This document shows, in pieces, positions 40,741 to 49,305 of a stretch of 64,000 bases of DNA; position 1 is the first letter of the stretch; every line of letters starts with the position of its first letter. Made by a program: the position numbers and the translations under genes. The notes beneath the pieces were generated by a model. The model did not search any database and was not told the DNA's origin. It saw nothing but the letters and a program-made list of their open reading frames with translations. Source of the DNA: CAVQBL01 sp963710715 (lineage in GTDB: Bacteria > Pseudomonadota > Gammaproteobacteria > DSM-16500); the NCBI GenBank assembly GCA_963710715.1, contig CAVQBL010000015.1:245347-309346 (forward strand), written 5' to 3'.

Positions 40741-40877
40741 GGTGGAAACTCACGTTCGAGAAAATTAAATAATATCACGAACGACCACGCCGGTATATAA
40801 ACATTTGCACTCAATGCATGCGGGTAAGCAAAGAAACAGAAGCGGCAAAAGCTATCTGGCGTTTCGCAGAACCAGAT

Positions 40878-41996
40878 TTAAATAAATTTTTTAGTAAATT
40901 GTTCAAAATGCTCAAGCGCTTCGGGTAAATTCTTTCTTCCAAACCCAAGACGAAAATGATTATTAAAATCATCAAATCGACTTCCTGGCGCAATGACTAC
41001 ACCCTGTTCTGTTATAAGTTGCTCAGAAAAATTATCGATATCGATATCTAATTTTAGTCGTGGAAAACTCACAAAACCTGCAATAGGCCTATACCACTCA
41101 TAAATTCTGTATTTATTAAAAAATGTATCTAACAAATCAAGGTTGTCTTTAGCAATTGAAACGTTACGAGAAATAATTTTTTCTCTATTGCGCAAAGCAA
41201 TGATAGATAAAATTTCACTCGTGGCACTGTTACATATTGAGAGATAATTTTTGTATGAGCAAAATTTATGAATTAAATTTTTATCATGCAGAGCTATCCA
41301 GCCAATCCTTAATCCCGGCAATCCAAATGATTTCGACATCACTCCTATGCTTATTGCCTTTTCATAACAATCAACTGCATTGGGTAAACAGTCTGCGGAA
41401 TTTTGTTCAGATAAACGATACACTTCATCACTAAAAAGATAACAGCTATAGCGGTTTGCAATATTAATGATTGCATCAAATAGCCGTTGGCTGGGAAGAA
41501 ATCCAGTAGGGTTATGTGGAAAATTAATGATAATTAGCTTAGTGTTATGCGTAACCAGACTAGAAAATTTTTCCAAATCAAAAACCCATTTGCCATTATC
41601 CCAGGTTAAACTAAATTCAGTAACGCGCGCTCCTATGGCTTTTGCGACTTCTTTTAACGATTGATAACAGGGTGTTAAAACTATCACTTCATCTCCAGGT
41701 TCCAATAAGCACTGCATACTAATATAAATAGCTTCATTTGCCCCTGAGAAGACCAATATGTTGCTTTTATTAAGAGAAGTATAGAGCTGACTGATTTCTT
41801 GGCGTAATAAAGGTAGTCCATGCGTTTCTGTGTAACCAAGACAGAGATTATCCCACAGTTCTTTACACTCGAAGTCAGCCATATCAATTAAGTCCGTAAC
41901 ACTACGACTTTCCGCATCAGAAGCTGCTAAAATATAAGGCGCAGAAAATTCGTGTTTAGCGAAAAATTCTTCTAGCTTGAACTCTGGCAGCCTCAT
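40878..41996 (-). CDS. PLP-dependent aminotransferase, class I/II
   Basis: A 372-residue fold-type I aminotransferase. The PLP lysine is Lys222 in SKSFGLPGLRIGW; NFPHNPTG (158-165) and SDEVYR (189-194) carry the cofactor-binding Asn and Asp. A C-terminal FRLGFGRKN supplies the carboxylate-binding arginine. The substrate is unknown. It starts 4 bases after the YheO-like regulator's stop codon and lies in one unit with a RidA protein. RidA removes reactive enamines released by PLP enzymes, so the pairing makes biochemical sense. An alternative is a C-S lyase-like member of the same fold. Confidence 0.85.
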   Translation of the reverse strand: MRLPEFKLEEFFAKHEFSAPYILAASDAESRSVTDLIDMADFECKELWDNLCLGYTETHGLPLLRQEISQLYTSLNKSNILVFSGANEAIYISMQCLLEPGDEVIVLTPCYQSLKEVAKAIGARVTEFSLTWDNGKWVFDLEKFSSLVTHNTKLIIINFPHNPTGFLPSQRLFDAIINIANRYSCYLFSDEVYRLSEQNSADCLPNAVDCYEKAISIGVMSKSFGLPGLRIGWIALHDKNLIHKFCSYKNYLSICNSATSEILSIIALRNREKIISRNVSIAKDNLDLLDTFFNKYRIYEWYRPIAGFVSFPRLKLDIDIDNFSEQLITEQGVVIAPGSRFDDFNNHFRLGFGRKNLPEALEHFEQFTKKFI

Positions 41997-42000
41997 AATT

Positions 42001-42642
42001 TTACCCTACAGATTCAGACAAGTAATTATAAACCGTCGCCCGAGAAACATTTAAAATAGTAGCAATGTAATTTGCTGAATTTTTCCCGGTAAAAGCTCCT
42101 TGTTTGTATAAATGCTCAATAAGATTTTTCTTTTCGGATCGTTTGAGAGTTTCTACAGTCAAATGATATTGACTTAAATAGTGATGAACAGATAAATTAA
42201 TGCGTTCTTGCCAATCGTCTTTAAATAATGGCTCTATTTCTTGAGCTCCTTTTGTGGTTTCAATAAATTCAGCAAGCACAGCATGAAATTTTTCAAACTT
42301 TGAAATGTCCAAGTTTATACAAAGCATTCCGATCGCTATACCATTTTCATCATGAATCATGCTACTGACGGATTTTAATTTTCTGCCGTCTAAATTGATT
42401 TTTTCATAAGGGCCAATGCATTTTTCTAGCATGTTTAGTTCATCTTCTTTACTTAATAAAGAGGAATCACCCACCCGCCTTTTGGAAAATGGATTAAAAA
42501 TTGCAGCAATTTGGTTTTTTTTAATATCATGAATAACCACTTCTGCATAAGGATGCAAAAGGCGTTGAATAGCTTCAGCAACAGGCAGAAAGGCTTTAAT
42601 CGCTTTTTTCATTGATATCGCTTCCCAGATATTTTTATCCAT
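42001..42642 (-). CDS. YheO/DauR-like PAS-HTH transcriptional regulator
   Basis: A 213-residue protein with an N-terminal YheO-like PAS domain (about 12-125: VAEAIQRLLHPYAEVVIHDI, then a GDSSLLSKEDE region). A C-terminal helix-turn-helix (about 175-210) ends NVSRATVYNYLSESVG. The family includes DauR, the repressor of D-arginine use. It lies between RidA and the aminotransferase and probably controls this unit by sensing a substrate through PAS. A palindrome over the ridA promoter is a candidate binding site. Confidence 0.82.
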   Translation of the reverse strand: MDKNIWEAISMKKAIKAFLPVAEAIQRLLHPYAEVVIHDIKKNQIAAIFNPFSKRRVGDSSLLSKEDELNMLEKCIGPYEKINLDGRKLKSVSSMIHDENGIAIGMLCINLDISKFEKFHAVLAEFIETTKGAQEIEPLFKDDWQERINLSVHHYLSQYHLTVETLKRSEKKNLIEHLYKQGAFTGKNSANYIATILNVSRATVYNYLSESVG

Positions 42643-42752
42643 TTTAATCTAAATTAGATTAAAATGTCAATATCGAAACGCAAATAACGTTCATTTTTCA
42701 AGATAAGCATCATGATAATACTCAAAGAGTACTAGGGTCTGTTTACATTTCG

Positions 42753-43169
42753 CTATGCCGAGTCAGTCGCTAAACATTCGATTTCCACATGGGCATTCAA
42801 TGCTAACGCCTTAGCGCTGAACGCACTTCTCGCAGGATATTGCCTATTTGGAAAATAAGCAGTGTAAACTTGATTTATCTGCGGCAATTCATTTATATCA
42901 GTCATCATCACTGTACATTTAACAACTCGATCCAGTGAAGAGCCATGGTTTTCTAGTACTTGCTTAATATTCTTCATCGCCTGATGAGTTTCTGGGATAA
43001 CACCTCCAGGAACTACACTCGATGTTCCGGGCGCAATACCGATTTGACCTGATAAATACAGCATATTGCCCGCTTTCACTGCCGGTGAAAAAGGTAATGG
43101 TTCACTAGCAAAGGCCAGAGGAATAAATAAGAAAGATAGGAATACACAGATCATTTTTTTCATTTTCAT
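42753..43169 (-). CDS. RidA/YjgF-family protein with a signal peptide
   Basis: RidA proteins hydrolyse reactive enamines and imines released by PLP enzymes. The domain here is complete: LYLSGQIGIAPGTSSVVPGG, then RVVKCTVMMTDINEL, and PARSAFSAKALALNAHVEIE with the conserved arginine. I place the start at 43169 because MKMKKMICVFLSFLFIPLAFA is a good signal peptide with cleavage before SEPLPF, and GGCGGA lies upstream. A longer form from 43205 would bury that signal. Export is unusual for RidA, which normally works in the cytosol; a periplasmic job tied to exported amino compounds is possible. It is the first gene before the regulator and aminotransferase. Confidence 0.88.
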   Translation of the reverse strand: MKMKKMICVFLSFLFIPLAFASEPLPFSPAVKAGNMLYLSGQIGIAPGTSSVVPGGVIPETHQAMKNIKQVLENHGSSLDRVVKCTVMMTDINELPQINQVYTAYFPNRQYPARSAFSAKALALNAHVEIECLATDSA

Positions 43170-43230
43170 AAGCTGAATTCCGCCGTCGTGTGGGTTGTTT
43201 AGCATAATGTGTTAAACTCTCATTAGCTAT

Positions 43231-43258
43231 AATATAGCATGCTATGTATATTTGTCAA
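43231..43258 (-). promoter_or_regulatory. Sigma-70 promoter of the RidA unit with an overlapping palindrome
   Basis: On the minus strand TTGACA (43258-43253) and TATATT (43236-43231) are separated by 16 bases, a near-consensus promoter. Transcription would start about 55 bases before the RidA ATG. A perfect 12-base palindrome, ATAGCATGCTAT (43234-43245), covers the spacer and the edge of the -10 box. That is where a repressor site would be expected, possibly for the YheO-like regulator in the same unit. Confidence 0.6.
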
Positions 43259-43625
43259 TCGAAATTTAAATGTAATAAATTAAAGTAAGAAAAAGCTAAA
43301 GATCCACTGCTTAGAAAACTACTGTCCAATATCTCTTACTTGATGTCTTATCCCTACGTAGATAGATTTAGAATAATTTTTATCGCTTGGCATTACACAT
43401 TACTTCGTATTTAGAATGTCTGATTATAGCAGAAATAGATTTAAAATTATGCAGAAAAGCCCTCGCAGAGAACCGGTATATTCAATATTCAAGTACGAAT
43501 TTCACCAAGTTACGATTTCATCTGATACGTAAAACACAAGGTTGTTAGTTTAACTCGCATCTTAAAATACAAGGTTATTATTAGTTTTTGTATCGATATT
43601 TAAAGGAAACTGGACGAAAGTTCCT
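43259..43625. other. AT-rich gene-free gap
   Basis: This interval between the RidA promoter and the subtilisin-like gene is AT-rich. I found no ORF, RNA gene or strong inverted repeat in it. Confidence 0.5.
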
Positions 43626-44738
43626 TTATGCTCTTCTGATGGAAGGAGTCTTACAGGCAGAGCTTCCTTGCGCAGCTTCAGCTAATGCCCTTTCTGGATT
43701 AATAACAACCGTTTGTTGCTGGGCTTCATTTGTTGTCACCAGTGACGAGCCTGTGCTACGTAAAATGCGAATAGTGTCTTTAACTGTGAGAGCAGGATTA
43801 ACGCTCATCATTTCCGCTACTAAACGACCAGCATAACCAGATGCCTCGGAGGTATAACCAACAACATCCGTATATCGAATACAAAAGAAAAATGGGCTGA
43901 AAATTTTGGTTATTAACGAGGATGAGCTACAAGGCGCTGCCAGCTCTGTCGGTCCTGCTGTTATTGCAATTTGAACCATCCGGCCATAGTTTGAAAATTC
44001 ACTTAGGTGGTTATCCGCATTTGCGTTTGCCACTACCAATAAATTAGGTATTTCACCTGCAAAACTAGCCGGAAAAACTGGATACCGATTCAGGTTAGCT
44101 CCTTGGTTACCTGAACAAACAACGATTACTCCAGGAAACTTTTGCATCGCAATAATGGCGTGCTTATGCACTTTTGCCATATATTTATGCGTATAAATTT
44201 TATCATATGGCATTGTCTTATAATTTTCTGGTAGTGAAGTGCCACTAGGAAAAACCACCACTTTAATACCACGTCGTGCAGCATATTCTAATGATTGCTG
44301 TACATGTTTAACGTACTGTTCGGGATTCAATGGAATTTTAATGACAGCTACTTTAACTTCCGGATTTGATGAGCTAGTTAAGATGCTCAGCATAAGCGTT
44401 CCGTGCGGATTTGTTGGCATAGTTGCGTCAAGTTGGGAGAGACCACGCATGTTTTCAATGTCACAACCATAGGTATCCTTGCGGCACTTTTTATCTTCAC
44501 TAGTAAATTCCACCAACCGAGAAGCATCCACATAGGCATGTTGTGTTTGAGCCTCAGCCTCTAAAAGCGCAACATTAACACGCGTAAAACTAGAGCATTT
44601 AGGCATCTCAGGAGAGTCATAAAGATCTTTATTACTTATTAAATGACCTCTCGTGAAAATTGCTATAAAAACCGCGCCTCCCAAAACTAGGATAGCTTTG
44701 CAGCTTGTTTTTACAATAGTTAAAATTTTATGGAGCAT
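43626..44738 (-). CDS. Subtilisin-like (S8) protein, probably degenerate, membrane-anchored
   Basis: A 370-residue protein with one N-terminal hydrophobic segment (about 14-28). Features of the peptidase S8 fold are visible: HGT at His112 (NPHGTLMLSIL), the oxyanion Asn210 in CSGNQG, and a Ser296 region (GYTSEASGYAGRLVAEM) that replaces the canonical GTSxAxP. The first strand that should carry the catalytic Asp (VAVIDTG in active enzymes) reads VALLEAE, so the Asp is missing or replaced by Glu60. It may be inactive or use a variant triad. The protein should face the periplasm or be secreted. It stands alone, so the sequence gives no partner. Confidence 0.7.
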   Translation of the reverse strand: MLHKILTIVKTSCKAILVLGGAVFIAIFTRGHLISNKDLYDSPEMPKCSSFTRVNVALLEAEAQTQHAYVDASRLVEFTSEDKKCRKDTYGCDIENMRGLSQLDATMPTNPHGTLMLSILTSSSNPEVKVAVIKIPLNPEQYVKHVQQSLEYAARRGIKVVVFPSGTSLPENYKTMPYDKIYTHKYMAKVHKHAIIAMQKFPGVIVVCSGNQGANLNRYPVFPASFAGEIPNLLVVANANADNHLSEFSNYGRMVQIAITAGPTELAAPCSSSSLITKIFSPFFFCIRYTDVVGYTSEASGYAGRLVAEMMSVNPALTVKDTIRILRSTGSSLVTTNEAQQQTVVINPERALAEAAQGSSACKTPSIRRA

Positions 44739-44807
44739 AGACCAAACCTTTTATGTTTCAGCAACACCACGATTGAAGGATCATTGCCACCAGTGGCAGT
44801 ACTGTCA

Positions 44808-45147
44808 TTATTTTTGCAGCAATTTCATTCGTAATGAATTTTCGTCATCCGAAGCTTCCGTAGGTTCTACGGGTTTCTCATCCAGTGGCATTACATCGAT
44901 TGCAGCATGATAATTCTAATACTCTCAGCTCTTCTTCTAAACGTTGTCTTAAAGCTTTTAATTCTCTGAAGACTTCTTTCGTTGTCCTTCCTGGATATAA
45001 GTTTAATTGATGAGTAATTGTGGGATAGAGAGTATTACTACAATTTAAAATTGAAAAGCGCTTTTCTGAAACACGGTCGTAATGTTTCCACTCGTCAGCA
45101 GCATTCTCAGCTAGTCCTGCTGCCCGATAAGCGTTTCGACGATTATA
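44808..45147 (-). pseudogene. Broken gene of unknown function
   Basis: Two coding-like stretches lie end to end in different frames. The upstream one reads RNAYRAAGLAENAADEWKHY...ELKALRQRLEEELRVLEL and has no usable start codon after an in-frame stop at 45148-45150. The downstream one reads HAAIDVMPLDEKPVEPTEAS...LRMKLLQK and ends at 44808. A one-base shift near 44905 separates them. The lost start and the frame break suggest a decayed gene. I recognise no family. Confidence 0.4.
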
Positions 45148-45290
45148 TTAAGTGTTGGACTCAGATACCACGCAAAATATAAAGCAAGGGGAAAATAGAA
45201 TTACTGTAAGTAATCCACTGTTCCAATAGTTATCGCCTTCCTTATCTATACTATTGAAGTTAGTAGGTCTACAAGAAAAGCCTTTCTTAT

Positions 45291-47276
45291 TTATTTATTC
45301 TTTGGAGCTGTGTATGGTGGAGGTGACCCCACTCCTTCAATAATTATTGTCTTTTTCTCGGGCTTTTTAATGAATGTTGGTCTAGTAACTTGCTTATTTT
45401 CTTGCTTATTTTTAGGGGCTTTTGGTAAAGCACTTAGTTCAGCTAACTCTTTCTCTGAAAGAGACACTTGACCTTCTATTTGCTCCTCTTCTGGAGGAGC
45501 CGATGACACAGGAGCCAATGGCTCGCTTGTTGTAGCAGCTGGTACTACCGCTGTTGCTGCTAACTCTCTTGCAAGAGGAGCTGAAGGAGCCGATGTAACA
45601 ATTTTTTCTTCTATTTTAATAGCCGCTAACCGCAATTGCCTTCCAATATAATCATTGGCTTTTGCCGTAATATATAGAAATTTCTCATTGCCTATTTCTT
45701 TATTACCACTTTCCAGTATCAGCAACTCCTTGAGAGTTTTTCTTATTTCATTTTTTAGCGGATAATCAAGTTTGCTTTGTTCGAGCTTTACTAAAATTGC
45801 GGCATTGATATCATTCTCCAAATTTTTTAACAGAGATTCCCATTCATTCTTAGGAGAAGAAATAGTGTTATAAAATTTGCTTATTTGATCAATCCGTGAC
45901 TGAGCACTGGCATGATAGGCGTCAATTCTGTCTTTCGTCTTTATTGCTTTGCCATATACCTTAGGATCAGACTGAGATATCTTCGACTCTGGCAATAAAG
46001 CATATCTTGTCGCATATAACGCAAATAATGGACTTTCTTTTTCATCCTTATTAAGAGCCGGAAATGCCGCTAATGCTTTTGTACTGGTATAAACGTTCTG
46101 TTGAATATCAGATTCATATTGTTCTAGCGATTTAAATACATTCGGTTGCTTGAAAATTTTGCTTGCTGCCGTATCAATCGATCCTTTTATCTCCTTTTTT
46201 AGGTCATTTGAAAGAACAGTAATAGAATTAGCAGGACGCATCGTTTTAATTTTACTCAATGCACTCTGCTCCAGACTCTCTTCATACTCAAGCCATTTTT
46301 TAACAATTGTTGCAATAGGATTACCTTCATCTTGCTTAATCGGTCCTGATGCTTTTTGTTTATAGCTTTCTGTAGCTAAGAAAACATAAAAGTTATTTCT
46401 TTCCAGTCGATAAAAACGTTTTTCTGTTCCTTTATAATACGCTTCAAGTACTGCTTCAAGTACTTTAGTTTCTTTTTGAATTTCATCCAGCATAGACTTT
46501 GTTGTCCCAAGATCGCTATCTTTATGCATCGCAACCATGAGTGCTGATAAATAAACACGACTACGATGTTCACTTATAAATTGAGCAACAGCTATACCAA
46601 AAATATGAAGGTATTTTACAAAATTGTCTCTTGTATTTTCATTGCTTTTTTTTGCATCCAACTCTCTTTGATGCAACTCTTTCAAAGCCCACAACTGGCC
46701 ATCTCTTGCTGCGCGAACAGCTACATCTTCACTAGGATTTTTTTCTGCTTCGTAAGTCATATTTTTGGGAATATCATCTTCTCTTTTCTTTAGGAGAAGA
46801 GATTTATCTAGCAAATTTTGTAAATCACGATGATTTGGATATTCTCTAGAATATATAAGAAGCTCGCTTACCAGTTTATCGATCATTTCCCTTCTCTCCT
46901 CTTGATAGCGAGACCCTCCCTGAAAGCGACAAACAGCATCATAACTCAGATAAAAATATTTTAAAAAATATTTTAAAGTTATATCAGTAGTCTTACCTAT
47001 CTTCTCTACATCTCGCACAGGAGAAGTGAAATGCTTATAAGCAGTTTGTAAATTTTTTTCTTCTGGAACAAAAGCATCTATTTTACTAGATGCAGCAATG
47101 AAGCGTATACGTTCATCTCTGTTGTCAATAGAATCAAGCTTACTCAAGAGCTCCTGACGGAGTTTGTTAAGCTTGTATGCATAAAAAATACCTACTTTGT
47201 TGATATCTATATTTTTCTCCTCGACCTGCTTTTCCAGCTCTTTCAGTTTCTCGCTAAAATCACGATTACTACCCAT
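45291..47276 (-). CDS. Large hypothetical protein with a PPPY tail, effector-like
   Basis: A 661-residue protein of no family I recognise. It is highly charged and mostly helical, with probable coiled coil at the start (SEKLKELEKQVEEKNIDINK) and no signal peptide or membrane segment. Residues from about 565 onwards are low-complexity Pro/Ala/Glu-rich sequence. The tail ends EGVGSPPPYTAPKNK, which contains PPPY, a WW-domain ligand used by eukaryotic HECT ubiquitin ligases. GAGGGGG before the ATG is a strong ribosome-binding site. Soluble, helical and carrying a eukaryotic short motif, it could be a type IV effector, though no secretion genes lie in this window. Confidence 0.6.
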   Translation of the reverse strand: MGSNRDFSEKLKELEKQVEEKNIDINKVGIFYAYKLNKLRQELLSKLDSIDNRDERIRFIAASSKIDAFVPEEKNLQTAYKHFTSPVRDVEKIGKTTDITLKYFLKYFYLSYDAVCRFQGGSRYQEERREMIDKLVSELLIYSREYPNHRDLQNLLDKSLLLKKREDDIPKNMTYEAEKNPSEDVAVRAARDGQLWALKELHQRELDAKKSNENTRDNFVKYLHIFGIAVAQFISEHRSRVYLSALMVAMHKDSDLGTTKSMLDEIQKETKVLEAVLEAYYKGTEKRFYRLERNNFYVFLATESYKQKASGPIKQDEGNPIATIVKKWLEYEESLEQSALSKIKTMRPANSITVLSNDLKKEIKGSIDTAASKIFKQPNVFKSLEQYESDIQQNVYTSTKALAAFPALNKDEKESPLFALYATRYALLPESKISQSDPKVYGKAIKTKDRIDAYHASAQSRIDQISKFYNTISSPKNEWESLLKNLENDINAAILVKLEQSKLDYPLKNEIRKTLKELLILESGNKEIGNEKFLYITAKANDYIGRQLRLAAIKIEEKIVTSAPSAPLARELAATAVVPAATTSEPLAPVSSAPPEEEQIEGQVSLSEKELAELSALPKAPKNKQENKQVTRPTFIKKPEKKTIIIEGVGSPPPYTAPKNK

Positions 47277-47621
47277 AATTCCCCCTCATTAGATTTCAGC
47301 CAGTATCAAATTGGCATTATTTATATAATTCTTCACACAAATCTGCTATTCAAGCTACTTTAATAATTATAGCTCTAATAGACGCCACGGAGCAGATACT
47401 CTCGTAACAGATTCCATACCTGTTTTGTAACAATAAAAGGTAACTTGAGCCATGAAGTTATATATTATTTGTTATTATAAGCCAAAATGCTTAAGGAAAG
47501 ATTAAAATAAATACAAAAAAATCCATTTATTGACAAAGACTTAGGCATTGTGTTCCAGAATTTAATAAAACGGAGAGGGAGAAAACGTGGACGCTACCTT
47601 GAAAAAGGAGTGATTTTTACA
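47277..47621. other. AT-rich gap upstream of a toxin-antitoxin remnant
   Basis: I see no complete gene here. The last 70 bases (47550-47620) contain GGAGAGGGAGAAAACG and a short open stretch that may be the tail of a lost toxin partner, but this is too short to assign. Confidence 0.35.
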
Positions 47622-47747
47622 ATGACTAAACCATTTAACATTCTACGAAAAAAGATGTCACCGCCTGCACAAGCTGCAGCAAAAACTAAGACACAGAAAA
47701 TACTTCAGGAAATATTTTTTTCTGGTATTTGCTCTAGAGGCTTTTAA
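47622..47747 (+). pseudogene. N-terminal remnant of an XRE-type antitoxin
   Basis: MTKPFNILRKKMSPPAQAAA and the following KTKTQKILQE match the characteristic opening of HigA-like XRE antitoxins, which usually read like F..LR.KMSPEAQA.A..K. After about 30 residues the frame turns into IFFSGICSRGF and stops. The helix-turn-helix domain is missing. It appears to be a truncated relic beside the second toxin-antitoxin pair. Confidence 0.5.
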
Positions 47748-47914
47748 GCGATTTTCAAGCCGCTCTTGGAGCGCTGCCACACATTGAAAAGGAGCACAAA
47801 AAAGTTGCGCGGTTTTAATAAGGTAAGTAACAAGCTTAGAAGTTTCTTTGATTGGTGTAGTAAGACACCTCCACTAGCATTCGTCATTACTTAAAATAAA
47901 AGTTCCCGAAAAAT

Positions 47915-48256
47915 TTAAGCTGCTAAAGCCTTTAATACCTCTTTGGGTGCTTTTTCTATCACCCTAAGAAAGTTACGGGCTATTGTAGTCGGGGTACGCC
48001 TGTGTTGTTCCCATTCTTGAATAGTTCTTACACTCACACCAAAGTAACCGGCGAACTCTTTCTGAGAGACATGCAACTTTTCGCGAATCGACTTAACGTC
48101 AATTTCTTTAGGTGGATTTACACGTTTAAACTTTTTTAGTTGCGCTCGTGTTAAAGGTTTGGCATCAGCATCAGATTTTGCAGCTGTCACAATCTGTCTT
48201 TCTGTTAAAGACTTTACTTTATCCCAATTTGTTCTACCCTTAGCTTTTTTCTTCAT
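47915..48256 (-). CDS. HTH antitoxin of a BrnT-type toxin-antitoxin pair
   Basis: The protein begins MKKKAKGRTNWDKVKSLTER, a start typical of antitoxins paired with BrnT. It ends in an XRE-type helix-turn-helix (LHVSQKEFAGYFGVSVRTIQ, then EWEQHRRTP). An ATG at 48274 would add six residues and is possible. The N-terminus overlaps the end of the toxin frame by 17 bases, normal for toxin-first modules. Such antitoxins bind the toxin and repress the shared promoter. The toxin here looks truncated, so the antitoxin may be a survivor. Confidence 0.78.
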   Translation of the reverse strand: MKKKAKGRTNWDKVKSLTERQIVTAAKSDADAKPLTRAQLKKFKRVNPPKEIDVKSIREKLHVSQKEFAGYFGVSVRTIQEWEQHRRTPTTIARNFLRVIEKAPKEVLKALAA

Positions 48257-48437
48257 AATATGCCTCTCGCTCATTTTTGCTCGCCCTCCTAGCAGATATA
48301 ATTCTTTTCTTTTTCCCTCTTACTGTATAAACCAAAAAAATAATTACTTCATGTGCTATCCCTATTGTTTGCACCCTTCTCTCGCTTGACTGAGTGCTTT
48401 CAAATTCGATTCGATCTGGATCGTCAAATATTTCATA
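48240..48437 (-). pseudogene. BrnT-type ribonuclease toxin, N-terminus lost
   Basis: In this frame the minus strand reads YEIFDDPDRIEFESTQSSER, continues RVQTIGIAHEVIIFLVYTVR and ends RIISARRASKNEREAYYEEKS. That is the C-terminal two thirds of BrnT (HSxxE-like RxxxIG, then RIISAR). A stop codon (TAG, 48438-48440) lies directly before Tyr. The usual 25-30 residue start (MxFEWDxxK...KHGVSF) cannot be read in any frame upstream. The toxin is probably inactive, or the start is damaged by a local error. Confidence 0.6.
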
Positions 48438-48505
48438 CTATATCTCAGTATACGTCAGAGACGTACTTATGTCAAATGATGTTGCGCCATTTAACGCCTT
48501 ACTGT

Positions 48506-48700
48506 TTAAGCAGCTTTTTTAGTTCCTTGCTTTTCTTTCTGTATTCGATCATAAATTTCTTTGCGATGAACAGGAATAGCACTTGGAGCAGTAATACCTA
48601 CTCGTACTTGCCCACGATCCATTCCTAACAATACAATCTTAACTTCTCCTTGATTACCAACGACAATTTGCTCACCGATGTGTCTTGTTAATATCAACAT
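48506..48700 (-). CDS. csrA: Carbon storage regulator CsrA
   Basis: CsrA is an RNA-binding dimer that controls translation and mRNA stability at GGA motifs near ribosome-binding sites. The 64-residue protein has the hallmark start MLILTRHIGEQIVVG, the strand QVRVGITAP and the key RNA-contact segment PVHRKEIYDRI with its arginine. AGGAGGG before the ATG is a strong ribosome-binding site. The divergent N-terminal half and its location among accessory regulators suggest a paralogue rather than the core csrA. In Legionella relatives CsrA controls the switch between replication and transmission. Confidence 0.93.
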   Translation of the reverse strand: MLILTRHIGEQIVVGNQGEVKIVLLGMDRGQVRVGITAPSAIPVHRKEIYDRIQKEKQGTKKAA

Positions 48701-48746
48701 GTTACTTCCCTCCTAATTTACTAATCTAAAATTGTAAAACTATTTA

Positions 48747-49115
48747 CTAACAAAATTTCTTTAAAATCTTCTGAAACGATTCAGCACTTACAGGTTTAAT
48801 AAAAAGTGCTGTTGCACCTGCCTTCATACATTCACTCTTAACCTCTTCAAGATTAAAGGCCGTCAAAACTACAATTGGCGAATCCTTTAACTTAGAGCCC
48901 GAAATACGAATTCTTTTTATTGTTTCTATACCGCTTATGCCTGGTAACCCAACATCCATAAAAATAAGATCATAGTGATTATCAATTTTTAAAAGAGCTT
49001 CCTCACCACTGCCAACAATATCAACTTGTACCCCTAATTCTGTTAGCATCATCTTATGAACTGTTTGAAGAATCACTTCATCTTCAACTAGCAAAATCTC
49101 TGTCATATTCATCAC
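48747..49115 (-). CDS. Single-domain response regulator (receiver only)
   Basis: A 122-residue CheY-like receiver. The acidic pair Glu11-Asp12, phospho-acceptor Asp54 (LIFMDVGLPG), Thr85 (VVLTAF) and Lys107 (IKPVS) are all present, so it should be phosphorylatable. There is no output domain. It may pass phosphate in a relay or act by protein contact. It lies 46 bases upstream of csrA in the same direction and may share its transcript; the REC family includes receivers that feed into Csr-controlling relays. The cognate kinase is not certain, though a histidine kinase lies 2 kb away. Confidence 0.88.
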   Translation of the reverse strand: MMNMTEILLVEDEVILQTVHKMMLTELGVQVDIVGSGEEALLKIDNHYDLIFMDVGLPGISGIETIKRIRISGSKLKDSPIVVLTAFNLEEVKSECMKAGATALFIKPVSAESFQKILKKFC

Positions 49116-49227
49116 ACATTTACCTCTTTAAGCTCTGGTTTATCGCCCTCTCACGCTAGACTTGTTCTTGTATGTAGCTCGTCTATAATCCCTGTAAGAT
49201 GTTGTTTAGCGATAAGATCATTTTGAA

Positions 49228-49261
49228 CGGATATCCGTTTTAATAAAAGCGGAAATCCGAT
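49228..49261. promoter_or_regulatory. Twin palindromic operator-like sites upstream of the S24-like repressor
   Basis: AACGGATATCCGTT (49228-49241) is a perfect 14-base palindrome. CGGAAATCCG (49252-49261) is a second, near-palindromic site with the same half-sites. Their centres are 22 bases apart, about two helical turns, so two dimers could bind the same face of the DNA. They lie 45-78 bases before the repressor ATG, which suggests autoregulation. Confidence 0.55.
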
Positions 49262-49305
49262 CAATCTCTTGTGAGATATTATCCATTCCTTGAACAGGGA
49301 ACGTT

